Virus record (IMG/VR): IMGVR_UViG_3300042691_013758
Span: 1-35,639 of that record
Length of the DNA stretch: 35,639 bases
Direction: 5' to 3' (one strand)
Source: a virus
Position numbers and translations under genes: made by a program. The notes under the pieces are model-generated. The model searched no databases. It was not told where the DNA came from and saw only the letters and a list, made by a program, of their open reading frames with translations. Shown piece by piece: positions 29,170 to 35,639 of the stretch (its first letter is position 1; each line of letters begins with the position of its first letter).

Positions 29170-29193
29170 CAACCCTCTTTTTGGAGCCTTTAA

Positions 29194-30168
29194 ATGGCCG
29201 TCCCTAACCTGAGCGAGATCGTCACTACGACGATTGAAAACCGTTCGCGCAAAGTCGCGGATAACGTCTCCAAGTCCCACGCACTGTTGGACCGCCTGGA
29301 GAAGCGTGGTAAGGCGAAGCCCGCCGATGGCGGTCGCCGTATCATTCAAGAACTGGAATTCGCCGAAAACGGTACTTTCGGTTGGTACTCCGGTTACGAT
29401 CCGCTGAACATCACCCCGCAAGAAGTGTTCAGCGCCGCCGAATTCGACTGGAAGCAATGCGCCGTTTCCGTGTCGATTAGCGGTCTCGAACAACTGATGA
29501 ATAGCGGCGAAGAGCAATTCATCGACCTGCTCGAAAACCGTCTCGGCAACGCCGAAAAGACCATGAAGAACCAGATGGGCCTTGCCGTATACGGCGACGG
29601 CACGGCGGCTGGCGGACGGGCTATCGGCGGTCTGCAACTGCTGGTCGCGGATACTGCCACTTCCGGTACGGTCGGTAACATCAACCGTGCTACGTGGTCG
29701 TTCTGGCGTAACCAGTCGTTCTCGTCTATTACGGACTTCGGCGGCGCCATGACGTCGGCAAACGTGCTGTCTTACATGGCGCGCGTGTGGCTTACGCTGG
29801 TGCGTGGCAACGAAAAGCCCGACTTGATTATGGGCGATAACAACTACTATCGCCTGTATTGGGAAAGCCTGCTTCCGCAGCAGCGCTTTACGTCGCCCGC
29901 GATGGCCGAAGCCGGGTTCGAAAGCCTCAAGTACCAGTCGGCGGACGTTGTGTTCGACGGCGGTATCGGTGGCGGTTGCCCGACGAATAAGTTCTACTAC
30001 CTCAATACCGACTATATTTACCTGCGTCACCACCCGCGCCGGCGTTACGTCGCGCTTGGGGAGAAGCAACGCTTCTCTACCAACCAAGACGCGATGGTGC
30101 AGCTCATGGGCTGGGCCGGTAACATGACGCTTTCGGGCGGCATGATGCAGGGCGTTCTTCGCGCTTAA
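29194..30168 (+). CDS. Major capsid protein, HK97-fold (324 aa)
   Basis: The start follows GGAGCCTTTAA directly, a motif-containing ribosome site. The sequence from MAVPNLSEIVTTTIENRSRK through NGTFGWYSGYDPLNITP and FDWKQCAVSVSISGLEQLMN matches the phage capsid family common in Bcep22-like podoviruses, about 320-330 residues. The order strand-rich P-domain, long E-loop and A-domain helices is consistent with the HK97 fold. It is the most abundant virion protein, and the stop is followed at once by a hairpin (30178-30199) that could shape downstream expression. Confidence 0.9.
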   Translation: MAVPNLSEIVTTTIENRSRKVADNVSKSHALLDRLEKRGKAKPADGGRRIIQELEFAENGTFGWYSGYDPLNITPQEVFSAAEFDWKQCAVSVSISGLEQLMNSGEEQFIDLLENRLGNAEKTMKNQMGLAVYGDGTAAGGRAIGGLQLLVADTATSGTVGNINRATWSFWRNQSFSSITDFGGAMTSANVLSYMARVWLTLVRGNEKPDLIMGDNNYYRLYWESLLPQQRFTSPAMAEAGFESLKYQSADVVFDGGIGGGCPTNKFYYLNTDYIYLRHHPRRRYVALGEKQRFSTNQDAMVQLMGWAGNMTLSGGMMQGVLRA

Positions 30169-30177
30169 CCTCGACAG

Positions 30178-30199
30178 CGGCGGCTTTAAATAGCCGCCG
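30178..30199 (+). terminator. Hairpin after the capsid gene, with motif in the loop
   Basis: CGGCGGCT (30178-30185) pairs perfectly with AGCCGCCG (30192-30199) around a TTAAAT loop, so TTTAAA lies at the top of the stem. A moderately T-rich stretch follows (CCCCTTCTGGCTTTTGTTG) but not directly, so termination may be partial or the hairpin may protect the capsid mRNA. Confidence 0.55.
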
Positions 30200-30236
30200 T
30201 ACCCCTTCTGGCTTTTGTTGATGAAAGGATATCAAC

Positions 30237-30758
30237 ATGCCCTTTAAACCTGACCGTAACTCCGGTCTTGGATATCCGCCCGTTGGCGGTACGCCTATCG
30301 GTATCCCCGACGCGACCGCAGTAGTGCAAGTCGGCACTATCGTCTCGATGTTCGATGAAATTCAAGGCTGGGGTGAGTTTATTTACCTCCCCGGCGCTGC
30401 ATCGCTCGCCGCTGGCGACCTAGTTCTGTACGACACTACGCCGGGTGCGGCCTCTGTTACGCGTCATACCAACGCGACGGGCTCGAATACGGGCCGTCCC
30501 GTTGCCATCGCGATGGCAGCTATCGGCGCAACCCAATTCGGCTGGTACCAGATCAGCGGTCTCGCTATCGTTAACACCGTTTCCGGTCAGGTGGCCGGTG
30601 TTATGATGGGGACGGCGACGGCCGGTCAAGTCGGCAACACGGCGGACGCTGGGGACCAAATCCTTAACGCCCGCCTGACGACGGCGCGGGGTACGCCTGC
30701 GGCGAACCAAGCGTACGCGCTTATCCAGCGCCCGTTCGTACAAGGTCAGATCACCTAA
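30237..30758 (+). CDS. Putative capsid decoration protein (173 aa)
   Basis: ATG 30237 follows GAAAGGA. The product is a Gly/Thr/Ala-rich, beta-like protein (TIVSMFDEIQGWGEFIYLPG, then AASLAAGDLVLYDTTPGAAS) of a type found immediately after the major capsid gene in many podoviruses, where it decorates or stabilises the head. A hairpin terminator directly follows at 30787-30838, placing the capsid and decoration genes in a separate high-expression segment. The function is from position and composition. Confidence 0.6.
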   Translation: MPFKPDRNSGLGYPPVGGTPIGIPDATAVVQVGTIVSMFDEIQGWGEFIYLPGAASLAAGDLVLYDTTPGAASVTRHTNATGSNTGRPVAIAMAAIGATQFGWYQISGLAIVNTVSGQVAGVMMGTATAGQVGNTADAGDQILNARLTTARGTPAANQAYALIQRPFVQGQIT

Positions 30759-30786
30759 GCTCACGATCCTCCCCGTGAGGCAAACT

Positions 30787-30838
30787 GGCGCGGTGCGCTT
30801 TCCGCTAGATCGGTCCCGCACCGCGCCTTCTTTCATTT
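30787..30838 (+). terminator. Intrinsic terminator after capsid/decoration genes
   Basis: GGCGCGGTGCG (30787-30797) is perfectly complementary to CGCACCGCGCC (30817-30827), a strong 11-bp stem, followed by TTCTTTCATTT (30828-30838). A second small hairpin CTCACG...CGTGAG precedes it at about 30761-30780. This fits a Rho-independent terminator that limits transcription into the tail genes. The T-rich tail overlaps a TTTAAA motif. Confidence 0.8.
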
Positions 30839-30852
30839 AAAAGGACATGGGT

Positions 30853-31512
30853 ATGCACCTTCCTGATCCGCAATACAAAACAGCAGACGGCTCCGCGCTA
30901 CGCATTTGGCGTGACGAAGCGCAAAATAACTTTCTCTCGCAGCGCGAGGGAAGACCGATTTTTGACGAAGTAATCTACGCCGAGATTATTTCGCCGGGAT
31001 CGCGCGATAGCGCGCCCGTTCTCGAACTCGTGCGGCACTTTGCGCCGGAAATGAACCACCCCGGCCCTATGTTTCATTCGCGCTACGATGACTATAAGCA
31101 TTTTGTGGAGGACTTCGAACGTAAGTCCGCTACAGACGCGTCGCTGGCGGGTACCCCCCTGGGCGAATGGTCGGAAATTCCGCGCCGTTTGGCCGCGACG
31201 TTGCGCGCGTCAAACATTTACACCGTGGACGCGCTTGCGGCGTTGCCGGATAGCAAGCTCTCGGCGGTCGGACTCGACGGGCGCGTATGGCGCGCGAAAG
31301 CCGAAGCATACTTGCAGACTGCGAAAAACGCGGCATACGCGACCGAGCTAGCCGGTCAAATTGACGCGCTTAAAGCGGAACTGCAAGCCAGCCGGGACCG
31401 CGAACACGTGATGGCTACCCGCCTGGACGAGCTTGAAGCGGCGAAAAACGGCGGCGAGGTCCCGTCACTGGTCGCCGACGACGCGACGCCGCCGACGCCG
31501 CCGATTATCTAA
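30853..31512 (+). CDS. Head-tail region protein with HhH-like segment (219 aa)
   Basis: ATG 30853 lies seven bases after AAGGA and is preferred over ATG 30847, which is only one base after it. The N-terminal half is aromatic and charged. Residues about 115-150 (NIYTVDALAALPDSKLSAVG) have a helix-hairpin-helix-like pattern, followed by a helical coiled coil (ELAGQIDALKAELQASRDRE) and a Pro-rich tail. It lies between the decoration and adaptor genes, a place for a head-completion or internal protein. No family is recognised with confidence. Confidence 0.6.
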   Translation: MHLPDPQYKTADGSALRIWRDEAQNNFLSQREGRPIFDEVIYAEIISPGSRDSAPVLELVRHFAPEMNHPGPMFHSRYDDYKHFVEDFERKSATDASLAGTPLGEWSEIPRRLAATLRASNIYTVDALAALPDSKLSAVGLDGRVWRAKAEAYLQTAKNAAYATELAGQIDALKAELQASRDREHVMATRLDELEAAKNGGEVPSLVADDATPPTPPII

Positions 31513-31546
31513 CCAAACGACGCCACTTTAAAGCAGGACGTGAGTA

Positions 31547-32257
31547 ATGACGTTGCTATCTACAGCCCAACGGGCGTGCGATGTAGCGGGATTGCCGCGT
31601 CCTGCGGCGCTTCTAAGCAGTACCGACCCATTTAACCGTCAAGTGTTGGCTCTCGCAATTGAAGTGCTTGATGAGCTATGCTTGATGAACTGGCCGATAC
31701 TAAACGTGCCTTATACGTTCAACACCGTGGCTAACCAGTCTCAGTACGACCTACCCGAAGACTTTAAAAGGGAAATGGGCGACACGATGTACGCGGCGTC
31801 GCAGTATACACAGCTTCGGGGATCGTTGACGCCCGCAGATTGGGCGCGCCAGCGCGACACGCTGCAAGCACAATATGGTCGGTACCGTTACCGCATTTTT
31901 GGCTTGCCTTTAAAGATCAATGTAAGCCCGACACCGACGGCGGTGGAAGCTCTTACGTTTGAGTATCAGACAACGTACAAGGTACAACAGGCAGATACGA
32001 CCTATAAAAATACGTTCTTTGCCGATAGCGATGTGCCGCTGGTAGACGAAGACCTGTTTTACTCGGGCCTAAAATGGCGTCTAAGGCGCGTTAAAGGTCT
32101 TGATTATAGTGAAGAATTTAACGAATACGAAGTCGATAAGGCGAAGCGCTTAGCGCAAGCATTGCAGCTAGGCTCTATGCCGGTTTCGTATCGGTACCCG
32201 TATGACGTGCCTGATGGGCTTGGCTTCTATATCCCTGAGAATGGATACGGAAACTAA
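31547..32257 (+). CDS. Head-tail adaptor, P22 gp4-like (236 aa)
   Basis: ATG 31547 follows AGGACGTGAGTA. The layout fits gp4-type adaptors: an N-terminal helical part (LLSTAQRACDVAGLPRP), the TFNTVANQSQYDLPEDF strand, and a middle YQTTYKV. The C-terminal part is helical (SEEFNEYEVDKAKRLAQALQ) with an aromatic C-terminal tail (SYRYPYDVPDGLGFYIPENG). Such proteins bind the portal and form the connector for the short tail. Length is normal for the family. The stop overlaps the next start as TAATG. Confidence 0.8.
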   Translation: MTLLSTAQRACDVAGLPRPAALLSSTDPFNRQVLALAIEVLDELCLMNWPILNVPYTFNTVANQSQYDLPEDFKREMGDTMYAASQYTQLRGSLTPADWARQRDTLQAQYGRYRYRIFGLPLKINVSPTPTAVEALTFEYQTTYKVQQADTTYKNTFFADSDVPLVDEDLFYSGLKWRLRRVKGLDYSEEFNEYEVDKAKRLAQALQLGSMPVSYRYPYDVPDGLGFYIPENGYGN

Positions 32258-33828
32258 TGGTTGCGGTTCGGAGAGTTAATCGCGGGCGGCAAGCCGTACC
32301 GGAAACCGTTGGCGCGCCGACCGGGGGCCTTAACGGGCGTGACGCACTTGTGGCCATGCAGCCGCAAGACGCGTTTCAACTCGATAATTGGATACCGCGA
32401 GGCTCCTACTGCGAAACACGCGGGGGCAGCGAAGACTATGCGACAGGAGTACCCGGCGCGGTCGAGAGCCTGGAAGTGTACACGGGCGGCGCGGGCTCGA
32501 AGATGCTTGCGTTTGGCAACGGTAGTATATACGACGTAAGCCTTGGCGGCGCCGTCGGGTCCGCCCTAGCGTCGGGCAAAACGAGTAATAAAGTGACGAC
32601 TGCGATGTTCGCAAACGCGGGGTCGCAGTTTTTGCTTATCTATACCGGCGCGGATCAGCCTATGTCGTATAACGGCACGGCAATCGCGAACCTGACAATT
32701 ACCGGAATGACGGGTTCGCAGAACACGTTGCATAGCCCGATGGCTTTTAAAGGCCGTATGTACCTTGCGCAAGAAGACCAGTTAGGTTTTTACTACCTCG
32801 CTGTCGGTGCAATCCAAGGTGCGGCGTCATTCTTTGACCTACAGCAGCAGTCACTACGCGGCGGCGCGCTGGCGACTATGGTATCGTACTCGCAAGAAAG
32901 CATGGGTGATGGCCCGCAAGATTACGCGCTTTTCGTAACCACGGAAGGCGAATACATTATGTACGCGGGGACGGACCCGTCGAATGCCGCCACTTGGGAG
33001 CTAGTGGGTAGGTACTACGGCCCGCCGCCTATTGGAAAAAAGGGGTGGTTTAAGTTTCGTTCCGATGTGTATTTTATCACTCGGGAAGGCATTTTGTCGT
33101 TTACTCAAATTCGCCAGATGGGCGAAGAAGCGTCGGATACAAAGTACCTGACGTCGCGCCTAGGGCAGCTATACGCTGGTGCAACGACGTATAAGAACAC
33201 GCACGGTTGGACTGGTATTATCTACCCAGCCGGGAGCCTGTTGGTTGTAAATATCCCGCGAAGCGGCGCGATGAGCGGCGCGTATACGCAATTTGTTATG
33301 GATACGAATAGCAATGCGTGGGGCCAGTTTACGAACTGGAACGGCATTTGCTTTGCGCTCTTTAACGACCGTTTGTATTTCGGTACGAACGCCGGGAAAG
33401 TGGTGCTCGCCGACGAGGGTTTTACAGATAACGGCGCGGAAGTGGTAGGCGTCGCCCGCCCCGCATGGAACGACTTTGATAACGGTTTCGGCCTGGGTAA
33501 CGCGGAAAAGCAATTTCACATGCTTTATCTCGCTGTACGGGCGGACGGCGTGCCGAGTGTGTCGTGCGCTTTAAACGTCAACTTTGAAAATGACGAGCCG
33601 GTATCAGCGTCGGCAGCCGCGCCGCCGGAAGGCGTGGAATGGGACGTACCGGATTGGGATACGGCGGATTGGGCTGACGGACCCGCTATTCAAAACATAG
33701 CTATTCCGGTATCGAAACTCGGCTACGTGGCGTCGCCCTGGCTGAAAGCCGTATCGACTGCAAGCACAATACAGTGGTATGCGTATAGATCAGTCTTCCA
33801 GAAAACTAAAGGGGTATTCATACAATGA
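32257..33828 (+). CDS. Tail hub/knob protein, podovirus gp10-like (523 aa)
   Basis: It begins MVAVRRVNRGRQAVPETVGA, the common start of podovirus tube/hub proteins. The mid-region has repeated beta-propeller-like segments (LAFGNGSIYDVSLGGAVGSA; YLAVGAIQGAASFFDLQQQS; FVTTEGEYIMYAGTDPSNAA) consistent with blades of a propeller. It follows the adaptor, as in P22-like tail arrangements. It probably closes the connector and forms the base of the tail. Start (TAATG) and stop (ATGA) both overlap neighbours, giving coupled translation across the tail genes. Confidence 0.75.
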   Translation: MVAVRRVNRGRQAVPETVGAPTGGLNGRDALVAMQPQDAFQLDNWIPRGSYCETRGGSEDYATGVPGAVESLEVYTGGAGSKMLAFGNGSIYDVSLGGAVGSALASGKTSNKVTTAMFANAGSQFLLIYTGADQPMSYNGTAIANLTITGMTGSQNTLHSPMAFKGRMYLAQEDQLGFYYLAVGAIQGAASFFDLQQQSLRGGALATMVSYSQESMGDGPQDYALFVTTEGEYIMYAGTDPSNAATWELVGRYYGPPPIGKKGWFKFRSDVYFITREGILSFTQIRQMGEEASDTKYLTSRLGQLYAGATTYKNTHGWTGIIYPAGSLLVVNIPRSGAMSGAYTQFVMDTNSNAWGQFTNWNGICFALFNDRLYFGTNAGKVVLADEGFTDNGAEVVGVARPAWNDFDNGFGLGNAEKQFHMLYLAVRADGVPSVSCALNVNFENDEPVSASAAAPPEGVEWDVPDWDTADWADGPAIQNIAIPVSKLGYVASPWLKAVSTASTIQWYAYRSVFQKTKGVFIQ

Positions 33829-34382
33829 TAGCTGTACCTGCCGGGCGCTTTACAGAAATGGTCGGCCAATACTGCATGGAGAAAATACCGGGTTTAAAGC
33901 TTGCGTCTGGCATGTATCAGGCGATGATGGTAGTGAACGACGATAACGACTTCGTGGCCGGAGTAGTGTTCACTAATTTTCGCGATATCGACGTAGAGAT
34001 TAGCTGCGTTAGCGAAACCCCGGCGGCGTGGCGACCGGAAGTCTGTAAAGCGATCTTTACGTATATATTCGACCAACTCGGTTGTGTGCGGTGTACTTCG
34101 ATCACGACGCGGCCCAACCGGAAGGCCAGAGGTTTTTTAGAGAGCCTCGGTTTCACCCTTGAAGGCAACGTGAGGTTGGGCTATGACGGCCAAAGGGATG
34201 CCTTGATTTACGGCCTCCTGCGGTCTGAATGCCGCTTCCTTGCTGACGATAGCGAGAGAGACGATGGGAAAGAAGAGCGGCCCGAAACCCCCGCCAGCGC
34301 CGGACCCGGTGACAACGGCGAAGGCTCAGGGGGAGCAGAACATCGCCGCCGCGATAGCCCAAGCGAACCTGAACCGGATTAA
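33825..34382 (+). CDS. GNAT-type acetyltransferase-like protein (185 aa)
   Basis: It starts within the hub stop (ATGA). Residues 40-140 resemble the GNAT core: a strand ending in VAGVVFTNFRDIDVEISCV, the helix RPEVCKAIFTYIFDQLG, then RPNRKARGFLESLGFTLEGN followed by the GYDGQRDALIYGLL strand. Phage GNAT-like proteins are common in podovirus tail clusters, but their substrates are unknown. The acetyl-CoA P-loop (R/Q-x-x-G-x-G/A) is not obvious, so activity is uncertain. The last 40 residues are low-complexity and acidic, and overlap the following gene in another frame. Confidence 0.7.
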   Translation: MIAVPAGRFTEMVGQYCMEKIPGLKLASGMYQAMMVVNDDNDFVAGVVFTNFRDIDVEISCVSETPAAWRPEVCKAIFTYIFDQLGCVRCTSITTRPNRKARGFLESLGFTLEGNVRLGYDGQRDALIYGLLRSECRFLADDSERDDGKEERPETPASAGPGDNGEGSGGAEHRRRDSPSEPEPD

Positions 34383-35598
34383 CCAAGTAACCCCGCAAGG
34401 GTCGCTTACTTATACGCAAGACGGCGTGAATAGCGACGGTACGCCTCGCTACACGCAAACCATGACGCTTAGCCCGGAAGAGCAGCGTAAGTACGAGCTT
34501 AACAATCAGGTTGCAAACGCTTTAAACGGCCTTGCCGTTAACAATGTCTCGCGCGTAGCCGATGCGCAATCAACGCCGTTTTCGTATGACGGCATGACGC
34601 CGATCCGTACGTCTATTGGCGGCGGCAGCTTGGCGGATATTGGCGACGCCGGAAAGATTAAAGAGCGCCTTGATTACTCGGGCCTAACGAAACTCCCGGG
34701 CACAGAGGACTTCGGCGCAGAACAGCGCCGTATGGCAGACACGGTGTACGCGCAAGCGGCGTCGCGCCTTGACCCCCGGTTCTCCCAGCGCGAAGGCGAT
34801 TTAAAGGCCCGTCTCGCTGCGCAAGGTATTTCCGAAAACTCCGACGCATATCGTCGCGCTGTAGACAACGAAGCGCGCGACCGTAATGACGCGTATAACC
34901 AAGCGGTGTATACGGCGCAACAAGCTGGTTCGTCTGAACAGTCGCGTATTTTCGGCCTAGCAATGTCGGCGCGTCAACAGGGCCAGGACGAAGAGAATAC
35001 GTCAGGGGCGTTCCAGAACACGGCGCAACAGCAGCGCTTTGGTCAAGAAGCGGCGCGGACGGCGGTTGCGAACCAGAATGCGGTGACGCGCTTTAACCAA
35101 AGCGCCGCCGAAGCTGCGTTTAACAACCAAGCCCGCCAGCAACAAATACAAGAAGCCGCGTACCTGCGTAATCTGCCGCTTAACGACATTGCCGCGCTTC
35201 TCGGTACCGGCCCCGGTGTGGCCGATCCGAACTTTAACCCGGTTTCGCAAGTCGGCGTGGCGGCTCCTGATTACATGGGCGCGGTCAATAATCAGTATAA
35301 CGCGCAGATGCAGCAGTATAACGCTCAGCAACAAGCGCGTAGCCAAATGCTCGGCTCGATCTTTGGCGCGGTCGGCACAATTGGCGGTGCTGCGGTCGGA
35401 AGCGATATCCGCTTTAAAGAGAACATTAAGCGCATCGGTACCCTTGCGAACGGTATCGCAACGTATGCGTTCACCTATATCGGCGATAAAGTGCAGCGGT
35501 TTGGCGTCATGGCCCAAGAAGTCCTGCCCGTTATCCCCGATGCGGTTGTTTATGACCGTGATGGCTTTATGTACGTTGACTATTCGAAGGTCTATTAA
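34264..35598 (+). CDS. Tail/internal protein with C-terminal S74-type chaperone segment (444 aa)
   Basis: ATG 34264 (MGKKSGPKPPPAPDP) is chosen over 34240 because it follows GAGAG and matches the family's usual start. The first 370 residues are Gln/Ala/Asn-rich and helical (RQQGQDEENTSGAFQNTAQQ), as in podovirus ejection or needle-associated proteins. The last 65 residues (380-444) begin SDIRFKENIKRIG and end FMYVDYSKVY, the compact intramolecular-chaperone-type segment (Peptidase_S74) seen in many tail proteins. It is shorter than the full 100-120-residue domain, so self-cleavage is unsure. It overlaps the GNAT gene by 119 bp. Confidence 0.75.
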   Translation: MGKKSGPKPPPAPDPVTTAKAQGEQNIAAAIAQANLNRINQVTPQGSLTYTQDGVNSDGTPRYTQTMTLSPEEQRKYELNNQVANALNGLAVNNVSRVADAQSTPFSYDGMTPIRTSIGGGSLADIGDAGKIKERLDYSGLTKLPGTEDFGAEQRRMADTVYAQAASRLDPRFSQREGDLKARLAAQGISENSDAYRRAVDNEARDRNDAYNQAVYTAQQAGSSEQSRIFGLAMSARQQGQDEENTSGAFQNTAQQQRFGQEAARTAVANQNAVTRFNQSAAEAAFNNQARQQQIQEAAYLRNLPLNDIAALLGTGPGVADPNFNPVSQVGVAAPDYMGAVNNQYNAQMQQYNAQQQARSQMLGSIFGAVGTIGGAAVGSDIRFKENIKRIGTLANGIATYAFTYIGDKVQRFGVMAQEVLPVIPDAVVYDRDGFMYVDYSKVY

Positions 35599-35639
35599 AT
35601 GGCAACGCGTCGTCGTCCCCCCGTTATCCCCGAGATTGC
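35599..35639 (+). CDS. Next late gene, 5' end only
   Basis: An ATG immediately after the previous TAA (TATTAAATGGCA) opens a frame MATRRRPPVIPEI that runs off the window. Thirteen residues are too few to assign; the position suggests a further tail or internal virion protein. Confidence 0.45.
   Translation, partial: MATRRRPPVIPEI

Larger units (their letters stand above)
526..35419. repeat. Dispersed palindrome family CTTTAAAG / TTTAAA
   Basis: About 34 CTTTAAAG octamers and about 78 TTTAAA hexamers by hand count, from 526-533 to 35412-35419, on both gene orientations, in coding and non-coding DNA. None lies between about 18420 and 22270. Asymmetric relatives (GTTAAAGCG, ATTAAAGCG, CTCTAAAGCG) are also common, including inside that stretch. 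About ten genes take their stop codon from the motif (NTT TAA A) and many have it within the ribosome-site spacer. Counts are by eye and may be off by a few. Confidence 0.85.

Noticed and set aside
1-35639. tRNA genes, CRISPR arrays, insertion sequences, integrase or attachment sites
   Set aside because: Reading both strands I saw no cloverleaf with TTCGA arm in a gene gap, no regularly spaced repeats with spacers, no transposase motifs and no recombinase; absence is limited to what the eye can detect.

Overview
The window is a segment of a tailed double-stranded DNA bacteriophage genome, roughly 55-60% G+C by eye. It contains a family A DNA polymerase, a primase-helicase, an SSB-like protein, terminase, portal, scaffold, capsid and tail genes, and a holin-like fragment. 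I see no integrase, no CI-like repressor, no RNA polymerase and no tRNA, so a lytic lifestyle is likely but unproven, because part of the genome lies outside the window. The P22/Bcep22-like portal, scaffold and head-tail adaptor suggest a short-tailed phage of a Gram-negative (Pseudomonadota) host. The exact host cannot be read from the sequence.

Layout. Positions 1-1926 (+ strand) are the 3' end of the late region: holin-like tail, three small overlapping genes and a fibre-like protein. Positions 1923-21742 (- strand) are one long early/middle block. From 21742 leftward it holds an AAA ATPase / VWA-like / SprT-like trio (18120-20894), a run of very small, tightly packed genes (13171-18123), and the replication and recombination core (2255-12916). 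That core comprises primase-helicase, a Cas4/RecB-like nuclease, SSB-like protein, family A polymerase, VRR-NUC nuclease and SNF2-type helicase, with an anti-Thoeris Tad2 homologue inside it. Positions 21743-22600 are an AT-rich, repeat-rich divergent control region and candidate origin. From 22601 to the right edge (+ strand) is the morphogenesis operon: TerS, small protein, Acb2-like sponge, small membrane protein, TerL, portal, scaffold, capsid, decoration protein, adaptor, tail hub, GNAT and a protein with an S74-type chaperone tail. Late genes run off the right edge and late genes enter at the left, so the two window ends are probably joined by the missing part of the genome.

Most unusual signal. 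The palindrome CTTTAAAG and its core TTTAAA are hugely over-represented. I hand-count about 78 TTTAAA and about 34 CTTTAAAG, where about 3-4 and below 1 would be expected for independent bases at this composition. They occur on both gene orientations, inside ORFs in both permitted frames, in intergenic DNA, in a hairpin loop, and at gene junctions. At the junctions one short string supplies the last codons, the stop codon, the Shine-Dalgarno sequence and the spacer for the next gene. About 3.9 kb (18.4-22.3 kb), which includes the ATPase trio, has none and carries only relaxed TAAAGCG-type variants.

Other notable points: two predicted immune-signal sponges (Tad2 and Acb2-like) in one phage; the peptide IGHNGGPPL in both the DNA polymerase and the large terminase, with only synonymous DNA differences; a SprT-like protein whose HExxH is replaced by QQLIY; an Arg in place of the conserved P-loop Gly of the primase-helicase; and 10-bp-phased decamers in the divergent control region.
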